In this document: positions 43,777 to 55,918 of the stretch, in pieces | Numbering within the stretch: position 1 is the first letter of the stretch | Layout of the letters: each line of letters opens with the position of its first letter | NCBI GenBank assembly: GCA_030015575.1 | Contig: CM057339.1 | Coordinates: 701,480,761-701,544,760 of the forward strand | Direction: 5' to 3' | DNA from: Agapanthus africanus | Lineage: Eukaryota > Streptophyta > Magnoliopsida > Asparagales > Amaryllidaceae | Length of the DNA stretch: 64,000 nucleotides | The notes under the pieces: generated by a model | Told to the model about the DNA's origin: nothing | Database searches by the model: none | Seen by the model: only the letters and a program-made list of their open reading frames with translations | Made by a program: the position numbers and the translations under genes

Positions 43777-43790
43777 ATCTCCCATTTACA
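43777..43790 (-). promoter_or_regulatory. Polypurine tract (element F)
   Basis: TAAATGGGAGAT on the minus strand, one base changed from the AAGTGGGAGAT of the sister elements. Confidence 0.8.
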
Positions 43791-46700
43791 CTCAAGGCTA
43801 ATTATTGCGATGTCGCATACTCACAGCCCGTGTGATACCGAACACCCAACTCCTCTACTAGTCAGTCTCACAAAACCCGTTTGCGAAACTATTGCGTTCG
43901 AGGAATAGCCTCAGTGAGTGGATCCGCTTTAATGCTTCTTTCTATGTCTCTCTATATCTCAAGTTCGCGGAGAAACCCATCTCCCGAAATGAGCAATACC
44001 TGTCTTAGAATGTGTCTGGATGTCTGATGGGACCTAGCTCATAAATGAACTCCAAATCCAAACTTCTTACACTGTATCGTCAACTGAACTTAATCAGTAT
44101 GCTGCGCCATCCCTCCCTCGGTATTGCCTTGGACCACCTGTCCAAAATACTGCCCCTCGTCAGAAGGAAAAACTATAACTCTGACAACCTCCTTGTCATC
44201 CAGGTCACCTTGGAAGCCTGGAATGAAAACTGTCTCCCGAATGAGGCTGTCGTTATCATATCCCTAGAACATCCACTTATGTTCTAAACCTGCTTCCGAC
44301 TGTTTCTCCAGGATAGGATCAATGTCAACTTATTGCGTCTAGTGCAAGAACAACATCTGGTGTGGTACTTGACATCTCATGATTGACTCAATTGCCTGAG
44401 CAAGTGATCTGCCAATCATGCACATCCCTCTCCCCTTTAGTCTGTAAGACACCTTTAGAGAGGGTGACTCCATCACCTGCAGATATACTACCGTGCTAGG
44501 AGTCGTCCATTCTAAATAGTCTTAGAATGCTGTCTAAGTACCCTTAATTGGGAAACCACCCAAATCTAGATCTAAAACCATAGATCTAGTAACCAGTATG
44601 TCTGATATAATATCCAAGTCCTGTGTGGAGAAACCACTGTGTGACGACCAAAGTATAACCGATCGTAGTATAGGAGTTTCTTTTCCTATTCTGTGTATGT
44701 CATCTAAATACCATGACATCACACCCTACTACCTTCTCAACAGATCCATCCCCTATTCTGATGAAGTCAAACCTATGACTGTCACATCAGAAATTGATGA
44801 CCTATCTCTGCTATATCTGCTTTAGTCTATAAATAGACATAAGCTACCTGTCCACCAATGCTTCCGCTGCTCCCACTGACTATGACAACCCTCTGGCAGA
44901 GTCATACAGACGTTCACTTCTAAAGCAAGTTTAGAACGACGCTATACTCATCCTCCTGCCGGATCTCACAGTCTGGAGCAACAGCAATGGCAAGTGTGGG
45001 TAAACAAGAACTTCCCTGTCACCGTCCTTGAGGCTACCGGAGTACCTCTCGGGTGCCTGAAGTTACCCAGCTTATCTGCGGAGTGGCCAATGGAATGTCA
45101 AGACAGATTGAATCTTTAGGTTCCTATGAAATCTTTAGTAATCGTTTGTGGTTCTGGAATCACTTCCAGTTCTACCATACTCCCACTACTGTTTTCTGAA
45201 AAAAATCCATTTTTATTAAAACTGTGGCGAGTCTAGAACAATATTTCTATTGATCTGCCAGATGATAGAAAGTCAACCCTCTTCATAGCCTGGGTCAACC
45301 CACAAACAGCCATTACAGAAACGTGTCTTGAGTTGTCCAGTGTCTGGTTTTAATCATAAGCCGGACAACTCCCCGTATCTTAACATCGTTAAGATGTGAA
45401 CTGTTCTATATCCAATATAGAACCAGAGGCACTGATTTAATTGAACCAGATTCAAATCATGCAGCTGTCTCCAGTGCATGTCAACTAAATGGAACGAGGC
45501 CGATCAGCGTTACTCAACTTAGGAATGCTTCCAATTATGAGTAACCTGAAAGAGAAGCAAGTTCTCTTAACCATTACTATCAACTGAATACCATACACAA
45601 GTATCTACATCTTCGATCACTATGAAGAATCCCGATACTTGCAATACTTGGTTCTCTACTTTATTCAAATACCTATAACTTCTCAAAATTCGGACCCTGT
45701 GTTTCCATGAAACACCTGTCTAAAAACTAGAGAAGTCATAAGTAAACCGAATATAGTACGAGGACCAACCCCTTTGTCCTCATGGACGCTGGACAACATA
45801 CAATACTCTGTATAAGTCCCTTGAATCTGATAACTCACTCCCTGTGTGTCGTAGATTGAAAACTGTATTTATGGTTATGAAGAATTACACCGCTGTTTAA
45901 TGCTCCTTACCTAACCATCCACTGATATAGGTAAATGCCATAAACATAATTTAAAAAAAGTATATCTCACTCTATGAAAATAGACGTACAGATATATCAA
46001 TTTTGAAATTGGTGCATAACAGCGGATATTCAAAACCAAATATTTGCCGACCGACAAAGAGCCCAGGTGATTTCCTCAAATATCACCGATTACAACGAAT
46101 CCCGATATAATGAGGACGATCACCTAATTCCCAATAACTTACTTCCACTCATCATCTGTAAAACCATACAGATGTGAGAATCATACCTGGTAAATACATA
46201 CCCTGGAGAAAGTGTCTAATCGGGAAATCAGTTTTCCTTTAACAGTACACAGTGAAACGGAAACATTGAAATGTTTCGATGGGGTATCCTGGTATTCCTA
46301 GTAATGCCTCTTCCATAATCCATATTCACAACTGTAACCGTGTAATTCTTTGCCATCTTTCCAAATCCCCTTCTATGTCTTTAGTCATTACATTCTGTAC
46401 ACCCCTTTAGGCCAAATGGTTTTCTTCCTTCCCTACCGTTCGGCACCAGCCTATGGTTTGGAAGAAGACTATCCAATAAGCAAAATGGGTGTACTGTCCT
46501 AATCCTAGGAGCACTCGCAATGCGAGAGAAGGTGAAGATAAAAGACAGCCTAATAAACCTTATTCCTATTTCTCCTGAACCAGAATCCATCCCCGAACTG
46601 GAACAAGTTCCTTTCGAGTTCGTATATAACCATACGATGGAGTATCCAATAAACTGTGGATCTTCGTAGTGATACGGAGTGTCCTGGAGAAATACAAAGG

Positions 46701-47215
46701 TGATTTTAGGATTGGCGAAGAAATACTTGGTTTGGTCGTGAATAGCAGTCGCAATTTACTTTGCCCTCCTTCTAATCCTTTTCTTTGTCTTTACATAATA
46801 CCTTCTGTACACCATCGTTAGGCTAATTGGTTTTCTTCATTTCCCACCGTTCGGCACCAGCCTAAGGTTTGGAAGAAGACTATCAAATTTGCGTAATAGG
46901 TGTACTATCTCCTAAACCAAGGAGTACCCGCAACCTGAGAGAAGGTAAAAGGAAAAAACAACTGAATAGTCCTATTCGTTATCTCCAAAACCGGAAACCA
47001 TCCTCGAATAAATTCCTTCGAGTTCGTATATAACCATACGATGGTTTTGTCAAATGGAAGTGGACGTTCGTAGTAATACGGGGTGTCCTGGAGAAAAGGG
47101 TAAAAGTAGGAGTGGCAATGAGGTTTGCAACTCTGACAATCCAAAAGCCAGTGTTAAAGAAGGTTCGGTAAACTTGGTCACTGTGTCATAGTCTTAGGGT
47201 CGGGTCAATGGTCCC
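43791..47215 (-). pseudogene. Obliterated gag-pol of element F
   Basis: Nucleotide phrases align with D in the same order, for example 'ctgatgggacct' (44023) in the RNase H region and 'ttccgctgctcccact' (44865) in RT, but no frame stays open beyond about 90 codons. Frameshifts and stops are everywhere. A region upstream of pol is present twice (46349-47140). Nothing functional can be encoded. Confidence 0.85.
46349..47140 (-). repeat. Direct duplication of ~400 bp in element F
   Basis: Two diverged copies, about 46349-46757 and 46760-47140. Both contain 'cgttcggcaccagccta', 'tttggaagaagactat', 'gttcgtatataaccatac' and 'gtgtcctggagaaa'. In element orientation this lies where gag should be. 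The copies differ by many substitutions, so the duplication is old. Confidence 0.75.
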
Positions 47216-47516
47216 TGCCAAAGAGAGAGAGAAAAGAAACACTCAGCGTGCACTCTGACCTAGATCAGAATGGTTACCAATTTATCTAATCTGGAAACCT
47301 CCCACTGTACCGTCAAATTCTCTTCCAAACCTTAAAGAAGAATTAGTCGGGATCACCCGAGGAGTAAACCAACTCATCAGTGGGAATCGAGATCCAACTA
47401 TCATCGCATGACAACGTGACGGAATCCGCTCACGTCATCACACTCCAGAAGGTATGCGCATATCTGGCAAGTTTCTGTTTCTTTAGAAACTCCCGATGTG
47501 ATTTTTGCCCCATGCT

Positions 47517-47726
47517 CTAATGACCTTGACTTTTGCCAACAAATCATAAGTCACATATCAAGTTCTACCCGTCATTCTCCAGGTTAATTTGAGCCCACCC
47601 GCACAAGCCCTTGACTTTGGCCAACACGGCTATACGACTGCCCCAAACCAACGCATCTATCTATGCTGCATATGAATACTCAACAGCTACCAAACACTGT
47701 GCCTTGACTTTGGCCAACAAACACAG
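47517..47726 (-). other. Three TTGGC-N4-GTCAA headed hairpins (F leader)
   Basis: Arms CTGTG/CACAG (47697-47726, perfect), AGCC/GGCT with weaker extension (47601-47637) and CTTATGA/TCATTAG (47517-47550, one mismatch). The head has a G-U pair where C and E have A-U. Confidence 0.75.
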
Positions 47727-49228
47727 CTTGAATACTATTGACCACCCATATGAAACGACGGAGGGCTACGAATGGTTTCTGGCGAAAACCTTTAACGTAA
47801 AGAACTTGATATCGTTGAAGGAACGGATAGCTTTTAAGAAAATATAGTGACGAAAACCTTCGCTAAAGAGGTCACTCCCAGTGAAGGGATCTCGGCTCTT
47901 TCCCCGTAGAATGAGGTGCAGGATATTCCAACTGAATACCACGGTGCAAAGCAAAAGTAATCGGCTATAGTGAAGTCATTGCACTGACACAAACTTTTTG
48001 TCCAAGGGGTCACTCCGGGTGAAGGGATCTCGGCCCTTGCCTCGTCGACTGAGGAGCAGGATATTCCAACTGAATACCACGGTGCAAAACAAAAGTGAAC
48101 GTCCTTGCAATAACAGCTTTTTGAAAAGTATTCCAACAACATCATATTAGGTTTGTTTTTAACTTGCATTGATCCGAATCAACGCAGTCCCATCAATTGA
48201 TCACACCACAAAGAACGAAAATAATATGACGTACGTATATGCCATCCGCATTCGCCACTGGGTCCCGTCATTACCCGTTAGGTTAGCTAACTAACGACAG
48301 AGCGGGGACTGGACTAGCGCGGATGCAAAACATATACAACATCTACTAATATATATACCAATATATTATATTTCGCTCAAGGCGTGATAAAATGCAACAT
48401 CACAGAAATGTACAGCATCACAGAACAATACAGATATTTGGGATCCCCGGGTTTCACAGAGCCACTACTGAAACCCGACGTTCCCCTGGTCGTGTGGATA
48501 GCCTGTGCAATGAAATCCTAGACCCCTACGGGTGTGGCAAGTTACTCGCCAAAACCTAAAGCGAGGCAGCCCCCTTCAGCACCGTGAATGGACCACCCAG
48601 CACTTCACGGAATCCGGCAACTTGGGCACCCCTCCTGGGTCAACCTGTACCCCCTACGAATGCGGCGAATAGCCCGCCAATCCTAGAGTGAAGCCCCCTC
48701 CGTCTCAATGCCATGAGATACGGGCTTGTTGCCCTCTAGAACCCGGCTATCCGTGCACCCCTCCGCGGGGTAATCCTAGTACAGAAAGTAAAATATACAT
48801 ACAACGAGTACATCGACCGCAACCTGGTCGTGCCCCAAAATAATAATACAATCAGGCAGTGACGGCAGTCCACATGTCGGACGCTCGCCCCGCAATATCA
48901 AATGTACATAATACAACAAAAACTATACTAGCATTGCATCCAGGCTATCCCCCACGACCAATCCGCAACATCACAGCAATACACAGAACAACAACGTGAA
49001 AGTCACGTTCGCAAATCCGTCTAACCGGGCTATAGCAGTTAGACTGGATTTACCGATCAAGTGACATTCACGGTCACAGATATAATGTAAATACTGTGAA
49101 CCAATGTGTTTAAAATATCCGATCGATCGAATTTTACCAAGTGGGCCCCAATCACCACTGTAGCACATAAAGAAATCTGGGCCCAAAAAATAACATTCCA
49201 GAAAACCTATTTTCCACTCTGGAGCATT

Positions 49229-49343
49229 CTGTAAAATTTTGGGGAACTGAACAGTTCAAGTCGCGGCGGAACCGCGGCCCAAGCATGGGTTTGGCCGCGG
49301 TTCCGCGGTGGTTTGGACTTTTCACGAGCCCAAATTTTCACAG
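49229..49343 (-). other. Giant CCGCGG hairpin in leader (F)
   Basis: Outer arms CTGTAAAATTTTGGG (49229-49243) and CCCAAATTTTCACAG (49329-49343) pair with two small changes. Core CCGCGGCC/GGCCGCGG is perfect, with a loop containing GCATGG. Confidence 0.78.
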
Positions 49344-49506
49344 AACTCTTATAATTCAATGCGCATCATTCTGAGACAACCTGAAAAATTTTTAGACTTC
49401 AAAAAATTTCGACAGAAACTGATGTGAAGAAAAATACGGTTTTTGGAAAATTGTTCGATCGGAAATGTAAAACACATTAGAAAAAGCTAGACTATGCTAA
49501 TGGCGA

Positions 49507-49519
49507 GGCTCTGATACCA
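49507..49519 (-). promoter_or_regulatory. Primer binding site, tRNA-Met type (element F)
   Basis: GGCTCTGATACCA on the plus strand, one base from the 5' LTR. Confidence 0.95.
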
Positions 49520-49520
49520 C

Positions 49521-51713
49521 TGTAAGTGCACGGCGGCGCCCCGGCCTCCATCCCGAGGACAAATGCGGAAGCGATGGTTAACTTTAATTTTCACACCGGC
49601 ACCACCGCGCACTAAATACCCGGATCATGCCATTAACTAGTCCTAGCTAACTACAAGATGGGGAAGAGAGATATACCGAGAGATCCGTGTCCTCCGGTCT
49701 TCTCGCCGTCGGCCCGATCTCCCGCAGAATGTCCGGTCTCCACCTCCTCGCCGGAAGGGCACCACGTCGCCTGCTTCGTTTACGGGCTCCCACCACTATA
49801 CCGAGGCATCTCGGGCACAAAGCTGGCGAGTCGACGTGCCCAAGGTTTGCTGTAGAATATGTGTAGAACTCATGTCTCATCTTGGGGTTACTTGAAGTTA
49901 CCTTTTGTGGAGGGATGAAGTGATGGAATTTTTGGAGATGAAGTTTGGTATTTTGCAAGAACAAGAGAGCCAAAAATTTCCATACCAAAAATGGGCAACC
50001 CCCTTCATTTGGCCGGCCATTCCTTTTGTGAATGGAGAGAGAGAGCAAAGACAAAGGGGTGGGTGGAAAGCATGTGATGACGAGAAAAACAAATGATCAC
50101 AACAAAACCCAACACTGCAACAACAACCATCTCATCACAAAGTCAAGCAATGATGGAGTCAAAACAAGTCAATGGAAGTGCACCATCATGAAACCATCAT
50201 GATGCGACAATATGCAAAGACACCCTCCCAAATTGCTTATTTGCACAAATGCAAAAAAGCCCTCCTCCACCAATCTTCAGCCATTGAAATATACAAATGA
50301 AAATGGCCGAAACGGAAAGCAAACTGGCAACTCCAGAAAACTGGTCCCGTAATAAATTACAGGAAAACCCCGATACTGTGTATACACACCCGCATCTGTA
50401 TTCCAACCGAATACAAATGAAATGAGACAAATTCTACACTGTACTATACTAAGATCCGGCTTAAACCAAAGCCGGCTAGTATTATCCGTCCGACCCTGAT
50501 CCGTGCAATACTGCACGTATCTGATCGAACCCTGCCATATATGCATACGGCCTCAAGTACTAACCGTCTGATCCTGATCCGTGCAATACCGCACGTATCT
50601 GATCGAACCGTGCCATATCTCCATACGGCCTTTACAGCGTTTCGCCCGAAAGCTTGAGTAACTCAATGTGTGGGACTCTAAAGACTCGTCAACAACTTGG
50701 TTGTGGATTTAACCACTAGCACGTCAGAGGTATAAGCCATTACGTAACGAGCTACCAGGTATTGACCAAAAGGGACGTCGATGAGTGAACTCATCCTGAC
50801 ACCCTACTGAGCCTGTCAGTGACAATATCCGTACAGTCCGGTCCGTTCGTCTATGACCATCGCATGGCGGGCCTAAGGGGTTGGTAAAAGTCAGACCCCC
50901 AAAAGCGGTACAAGTCGTGTCGGAGTGTAGCCCAGAACACCCTGAGATACTACTGGAATACCTACCAGTAAATCTCCTGCCTCGGCCGAGGGCTTCGTGT
51001 AATGGCTCTCCTAGACACAACGCGACCTCATCCCCAATACCGGGAGAGACGAACCCCTGAAGATCCGCTCACTGCCTACATGTGGCTCGGGACTGTACCC
51101 AACTAAAACCTGTTTGCACGTCTCCTTTGAGCATGGTAGGGTAATAATCAAAGCACAGTGGGAACTCACACGAGACAAACGACGATCCTCAGGTCGATGA
51201 ACTAACCTGTACACATGTCACCAGGGAACTGCCATCTGACGTCAGGAATAAGACCAACTAGCATGTTCCCGGCGAGTCTTGTCCCGTGTACTCATAATCT
51301 AATGAGCACATGTATAAATCTTAGGTGAACCTACTGACACTAGTAGCTTGTGAGACCGGCCACCGCCCCTCGTCGGGGTCTCGAATGTACACACTAGTCT
51401 ACTCTGGAGTATCGATGCCCTGTCTCGAAACACCCATGACTAGGGAGCTTTTAAGGATGTGCTTATAGACTACCAGCTCCCACGTATATGATCGCCCTCA
51501 TACTGCTGGTGGTCAAGCAAGAATCCTAGGGGCTCTATCAACGTGCAATAGTGACATGTCAGGTCACCTAAAGCAGTACACGATGATAAACATAAACCAG
51601 ATAGCATACTATCATCTCGAGTAAGACTGTCCTACTGGGATAGGTCCTCCCACAATCATTGCAATCAGGTGCCTGTGATCCAATAATTGACTCTGAGGGC
51701 ACTATCTCCAACA
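49521..51713 (-). repeat. Element F 5' LTR
   Basis: 2193 bp. Donor-like TCG|GTATATC reads leftward from 49676. No clear TATA box seen. Confidence 0.95.
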
Positions 51714-51718
51714 TATTC

Positions 51719-53806
51719 ACAGTTGTATAGACAATCTTGCTCAAAATAGTAGTATGTTACTTGGCTTGTTTCTACTTCAATGTGTGTACATGTGTTTCTT
51801 TTGACATATCGCCTATACACATTAGTAGAGCCCTTAGGATCTTTGCTTGATTACCAGCATTGTGATGGCAGTCACACTAGTAGGGGCTGGGTAATCTATA
51901 AGCACATCCTTATACAGGTCCCTAGTCATAGGACTATCAAGACAGGGCATCGATACTCCGGAGTAGACTAGCGTATGCGCTTCTCATCCCAGCAGGGGAG
52001 ACAGTCTGTCCGACGGCCGTCAGTACGTCGTACTTGAGATAGCATGCGGGTGCTCGTTAGGTTACGAGTACACTGGACAGGACTCATCGGGAACTGATTG
52101 GTTGGTATTATACCTATCGTCAGTTATCAGTTCCCAGGTGACATGAGTACATCTTAGTCCGCTGACTTGACACTGTCACTTCGCCTCGAGTGTGTTCCTA
52201 CTGTACTTTGATTACTACCCTACCACGGCTCAAAGGAGTCGTGCAAACAGGTAGTAGTTGGGTGCAGTCCCGAAGCACTTGGAGGTAGTGACGGTTAGGC
52301 AGGATTCGTCTCTCCCGGTATTAAGAGTTGATATCGCGCCGTGTCAAGGAGAGCCATTACACACAGTCGTCCCTGGCCAGGGCAAGCGAGATACACTGGT
52401 AGGTTTCCAGTGTTATCTCAGGGTGTTCTGGGCTACACTCAGACACGACTTGTACCGCTATTAGGGGACTGACGTTTACCGCCCCTAGGCCCGACATGCG
52501 ATATTCTCAGACGAACAGACCGGACTGTACGGAGACTGTCACATTCAGGCTCAGTAGGAGTTCGGATGGGTTCACCTCATCAGTCTTCTTATCGGCATCT
52601 GCCTGGAGGCCGTTACGCACAGCTAGTGCCGCTTACGGTCTGTGGTTAAACCCACTGCCAGCGTAGTGTCGAGTATTTAGAGTCCCACAAAGAGAGTTAT
52701 TCGCCTTTAGGCAAAACAAAGTAGAGATCGCATGGTTTTGCGACAGGGCTCGTTCACATCCATGCACTTATGCACGTTTGGTGTCCGGGCAGTTATTACT
52801 AGCGGGCTTTGGTTTATGCCAGATCCTAGAATACGTTTTGGGATTGGTTTTATCTCTTTGTCTTCTTGTTGCTTAGAACACGGATGCGGGTGTGTATGCA
52901 CAGTTGACAGAGACAGAGACAGAGGATCTCTTTGTATTCGTGTTCCTTGGAACACGGATGCGGGTGTGTATGCACAGTTGACAGAGACAGAGGTAGAGGA
53001 TTCTCATTAGGGTTGTTGACTGTTGACTTTTTCTAAACCTTAATGAGAATAAGAAATATGATTAATAATAATATTAATTAAGTATTATTGTTTCATGGTT
53101 GGGTTGAAAGTTTGACTTTGTTGACTTGTTGACTTTGTTGATCGGTTGACTAGTTTGGACTTGTTGACCATCATCATTTCATGGCTATCATTTCATGGGT
53201 ATGACTTTTGCTTGCTTGTTGTTGTTTACAAAATGAGTGCATGAAATGATAATGCCATTGACATGAACCATCACAAAATACTTGATTATTATTATTATCA
53301 TGATTATTTTGGCTTTTGAGTGCATGGTTGTAAAAGTCTTCTCTCATTCTATCATTTGCTCTCTCTCTCTCTCATCAAAGCTCTCCTCTTCCTCTTGCTC
53401 TTCCTCTAGCTCAAGGAAAAATCTCTCATGAGTTGAGAACCATTTTCCTTGGAGATAAAACCCTAAAACACTTCTCTACTCATCCTAGAGTACAAGGTCT
53501 AGCAAGCCAAGTATTCTAGTTTCCTCTAGATTGAGGTTGGAACCAAAGGTAGAAGCTTTCGGGTGGATCCATCTTCGGCACAAGGAGACGACGAGGTGAG
53601 GCCGATCCGACCACCACAAGGAGTCGAAGAGAAGGAGTTCAAGTTGAGGTATAACCCCAAACATAGTAGTTAAACTCTTAGTTAGGTTATTAGATAGTTT
53701 GTTTAGGAAAGATCCGTTTTTTGAGTCCATGTTACCTTCACCGAAAAATTGTTTTTCACCATTTCCGCAACCCCAAAGAACCGGGGACGGGTAACGTGGA
53801 CTTACA
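51719..53806 (+). repeat. Element E 5' LTR, right piece
   Basis: Continues the LTR after F and ends GTGGACTTACA. Contains a tandem duplication of a ~66-bp unit 'gttccttggaacacgg...' (about 52873-53000), TTGAC repeats (53097-53170) and the donor-like GAG|GTATAACC at 53649. Confidence 0.94.
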
Positions 53807-53807
53807 G

Positions 53808-53820
53808 TGGTATCAGAGCC
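53808..53820 (+). promoter_or_regulatory. Primer binding site, tRNA-Met type (element E)
   Basis: TGGTATCAGAGCC one base after the LTR. Confidence 0.95.
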
Positions 53821-53982
53821 AGGATAAACACTATCTAACATGTTAGCAAAGTAACTGGAAGTTCGATCGGAGAAAAAATCACAAAACACGCCTGAGGCTT
53901 AAACTTTCTGTCGATTTTCATTTTGCTCAAAAAATAATTTAATACATCTGAAAAATCGGCTCAGGGTTTATAATGTACACAC

Positions 53983-54091
53983 AAGAAAAACGATCCACCG
54001 AGTCGACCAACTCACCGCGGAACCGCGGCAAGAACAAGCTTCTTGCTGCGGATCTGCAGCCGAGTTGACTCGGCCGTGGATCGGTTTTCCT
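53983..54091 (+). other. Giant CCGCGG hairpin in leader (E)
   Basis: AAGAAAAACGATCCAC (53983-53998) pairs with GTGGATCGGTTTTCCT (54076-54091). Further in, CGAGTC/GACTCG, CAACTC/GAGTTG and CCGCGGCAAGAA/TTCTTGCTGCGG pair. The loop holds AAGCTT. Confidence 0.78.
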
Positions 54092-55181
54092 ACAGTATGT
54101 TTATAAGGGTGTTTTGGGATTTTTACGATATGTTTTTTCTGCCCAGATTTTCCAGAAAACAAAATTTGTTTTTGGGGTGGTTAAAAATCCGTATTCTGAT
54201 CGAACTTCTATAGACTTTAGCTAAAGGGTTATATCTGTGATGTGATATATGTATTGAACATTTACTAATCGCTATACGTCGATTAGTGGGGGTTATACAT
54301 ATCTGTGATCTGTAATGTTGATGGTTTGTATATATGATTTCGTTGGATTGTCGCGGATGAATAGCCGGGCGGTTGTGAGATGAGAGTTTTATTTATCTTT
54401 CAATTCATGAAATATGTAAATTGATGTAATATTATTTGTATGGCCGCACATCCGGGATGAGGTTGTAGCCGCCATTGTATAATTTCTTTTTAATGTTTTT
54501 GCTCTCAGGATAGACCCAAGGAGGGGGTGCACAAACTACCGGGTGCCTCGAAGTGCCGAGTGGCCTACTCATGTTGTTGAGGGAGGTTGCTTCACTTTGG
54601 GTATTTGGCGGGTAGTTTGCCGCACCCGTAAGGGTCTAAGGTGGGGTCTTGGCTATTCATCGCGACGGTGTAATCAGCTTTTCGTTGCAGGCTCGAACGA
54701 AACGCGGATTCCTAGTATATCCAATGTGTTCATCTGTGATCAGGAATGGCTATCATTACATCTGACGAATGTATATATCTATATATGATATCTATTTAGG
54801 CGTTGCTTATGTCTTGCATCCGCGCTAGTCCAGCCCCCGCTCTGTCGTTAGTTAAGTAACCTAAAAAGTAATGACGGGGCCCCGTGGCGAATGCGGATGG
54901 CATAAGCGTACGTCATATTTTCGTTGTTTTCTACAATGGTAGGATTAAATGATGGGACGCATTAAATTAATGCAAGAAAATAAACCAAAGTAAAGTTGTT
55001 GGAACAGTTTCAAAACCACTCGATTTCTTTTCAAAAACAATTTTTAAACGCGGAGCTTAAGCCACTCCTTTTAAAAGCTATCAAGGTTCCTTCGATTATA
55101 TCAAGTTCACTACGTTCACGGTTTCGCCAAAACCATTCATGGCCCTCCGTCATTTCATATGAATATTCAATAGTATTCAAG

Positions 55182-55391
55182 CTATGTTTGTTGACCTTCG
55201 TCAAGGCATAGTGATTGGTAGCTGTTGGGTGTTCATATGTAGCATAGATAGATGCGTTGGTTTGGGACAGTCGTATTACCTTGTTGACCTTCGTCAAGGG
55301 TATATACGGGTGGGTTCAAATTAACCTGGACAATGATGGGTAGAACTTGACATGTGACTTATGATTTGTTGACCTTCGTCAAGGTCATAAG
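55182..55391 (+). other. Three TTGAC-CTTC-GTCAA headed hairpins (E leader)
   Basis: 55182-55211 with CTATG/CATAG; 55272-55308 with CGTAT and ACC pairing to GGT and ATACG; 55358-55391 with CTTATGA/TCATAAG. All outer arms are fully complementary. Confidence 0.82.
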
Positions 55392-55918
55392 AGCAAGGGG
55401 CAAAAATCCACATCGGGAGTTTCTAAATAAACTGAAACTTGCTAGTGCTGCATACCATTTGGAGTGTGATGATTCTGGTAGGATTCCTTCAGTTTTGTCA
55501 CGCGATGATATTTGGATCCCGATCCTACTGTGAGTATATGCTACTCCTCGGGAAATTTCTCGCTTAACGATCAATGCTATAAACCAAGTAGGTGTCTAGA
55601 AAGGTGTTAGCGGGGCTACGCCCCTAGGGAAAAGAGGTTCTCAAATTAAGAAACTTCGCGAAAGCGTTGGAAAACCTCCCTCGAAGTACCGACCCTGGCT
55701 TGGCTGAACGGTTAAGCAAGTATTGTACGGTGAGATTGATCCCGACTAATTCTTCCTTTTTGGTTTGAGGAGGGATTCGAGAAATAGTGGGAGCCATCCT
55801 GTTTAGATAAATTAAAAATCAATCTAAACTTGCAAGAGGATCATGCTGAGTGTTTTCTTCTCTCTCTCTTAATTGCAGTGACCCAGTGACCACACATAGG
55901 TTACATCTAGATAATAAA

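Larger units (their letters stand above)
47216..49506 (-). other. Structured leader of element F
   Basis: In element order: CCGCGG giant hairpin (49343-49229); second hairpin present twice (48790-48640 and 48630-48531); GGCTC-loop hairpin with perfect CGGGTTTCA/TGAAACCCG stem (48477-48448); cruciform-like fold (48337-48235); two repeats with CCTC..GAGG cores (48054-48040 and near 47915); three TTGGC-headed hairpins (47726-47517). The GNRA module is absent. A pyrimidine run ending CAG reads leftward to 47215. Confidence 0.78.
41582..51713 (-). mobile_element. Element F: Ty1/copia element nested in E's 5' LTR
   Basis: Minus-strand element. 5' LTR 49521-51713 (2193 bp), 3' LTR 41582-43776 (2195 bp), TSD tattc at 41577-41581 and 51714-51718. 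Primer site at 49507-49519. The internal region is of the same family but has no gene left. It is the innermost insertion of the G-E-F nest. Confidence 0.95.
53821..55918 (+). other. Structured leader of element E
   Basis: CCGCGG giant hairpin (53983-54091), second hairpin (54526-54626) with GGTGC..AAACTACC pairing to GGTAGTTT..GCACC, AGGCTCG-loop hairpin (54672-54710), cruciform-like fold (54805-54907), three TTGAC-CTTC-GTCAA hairpins (55182-55391), GNRA module (55591-55682) with a perfect CGC-GAAA-GCG stem. The CCTCAT repeats between cruciform and TTGAC hairpins are deleted here. A CAG after a pyrimidine run ends at 55878. Confidence 0.8.
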
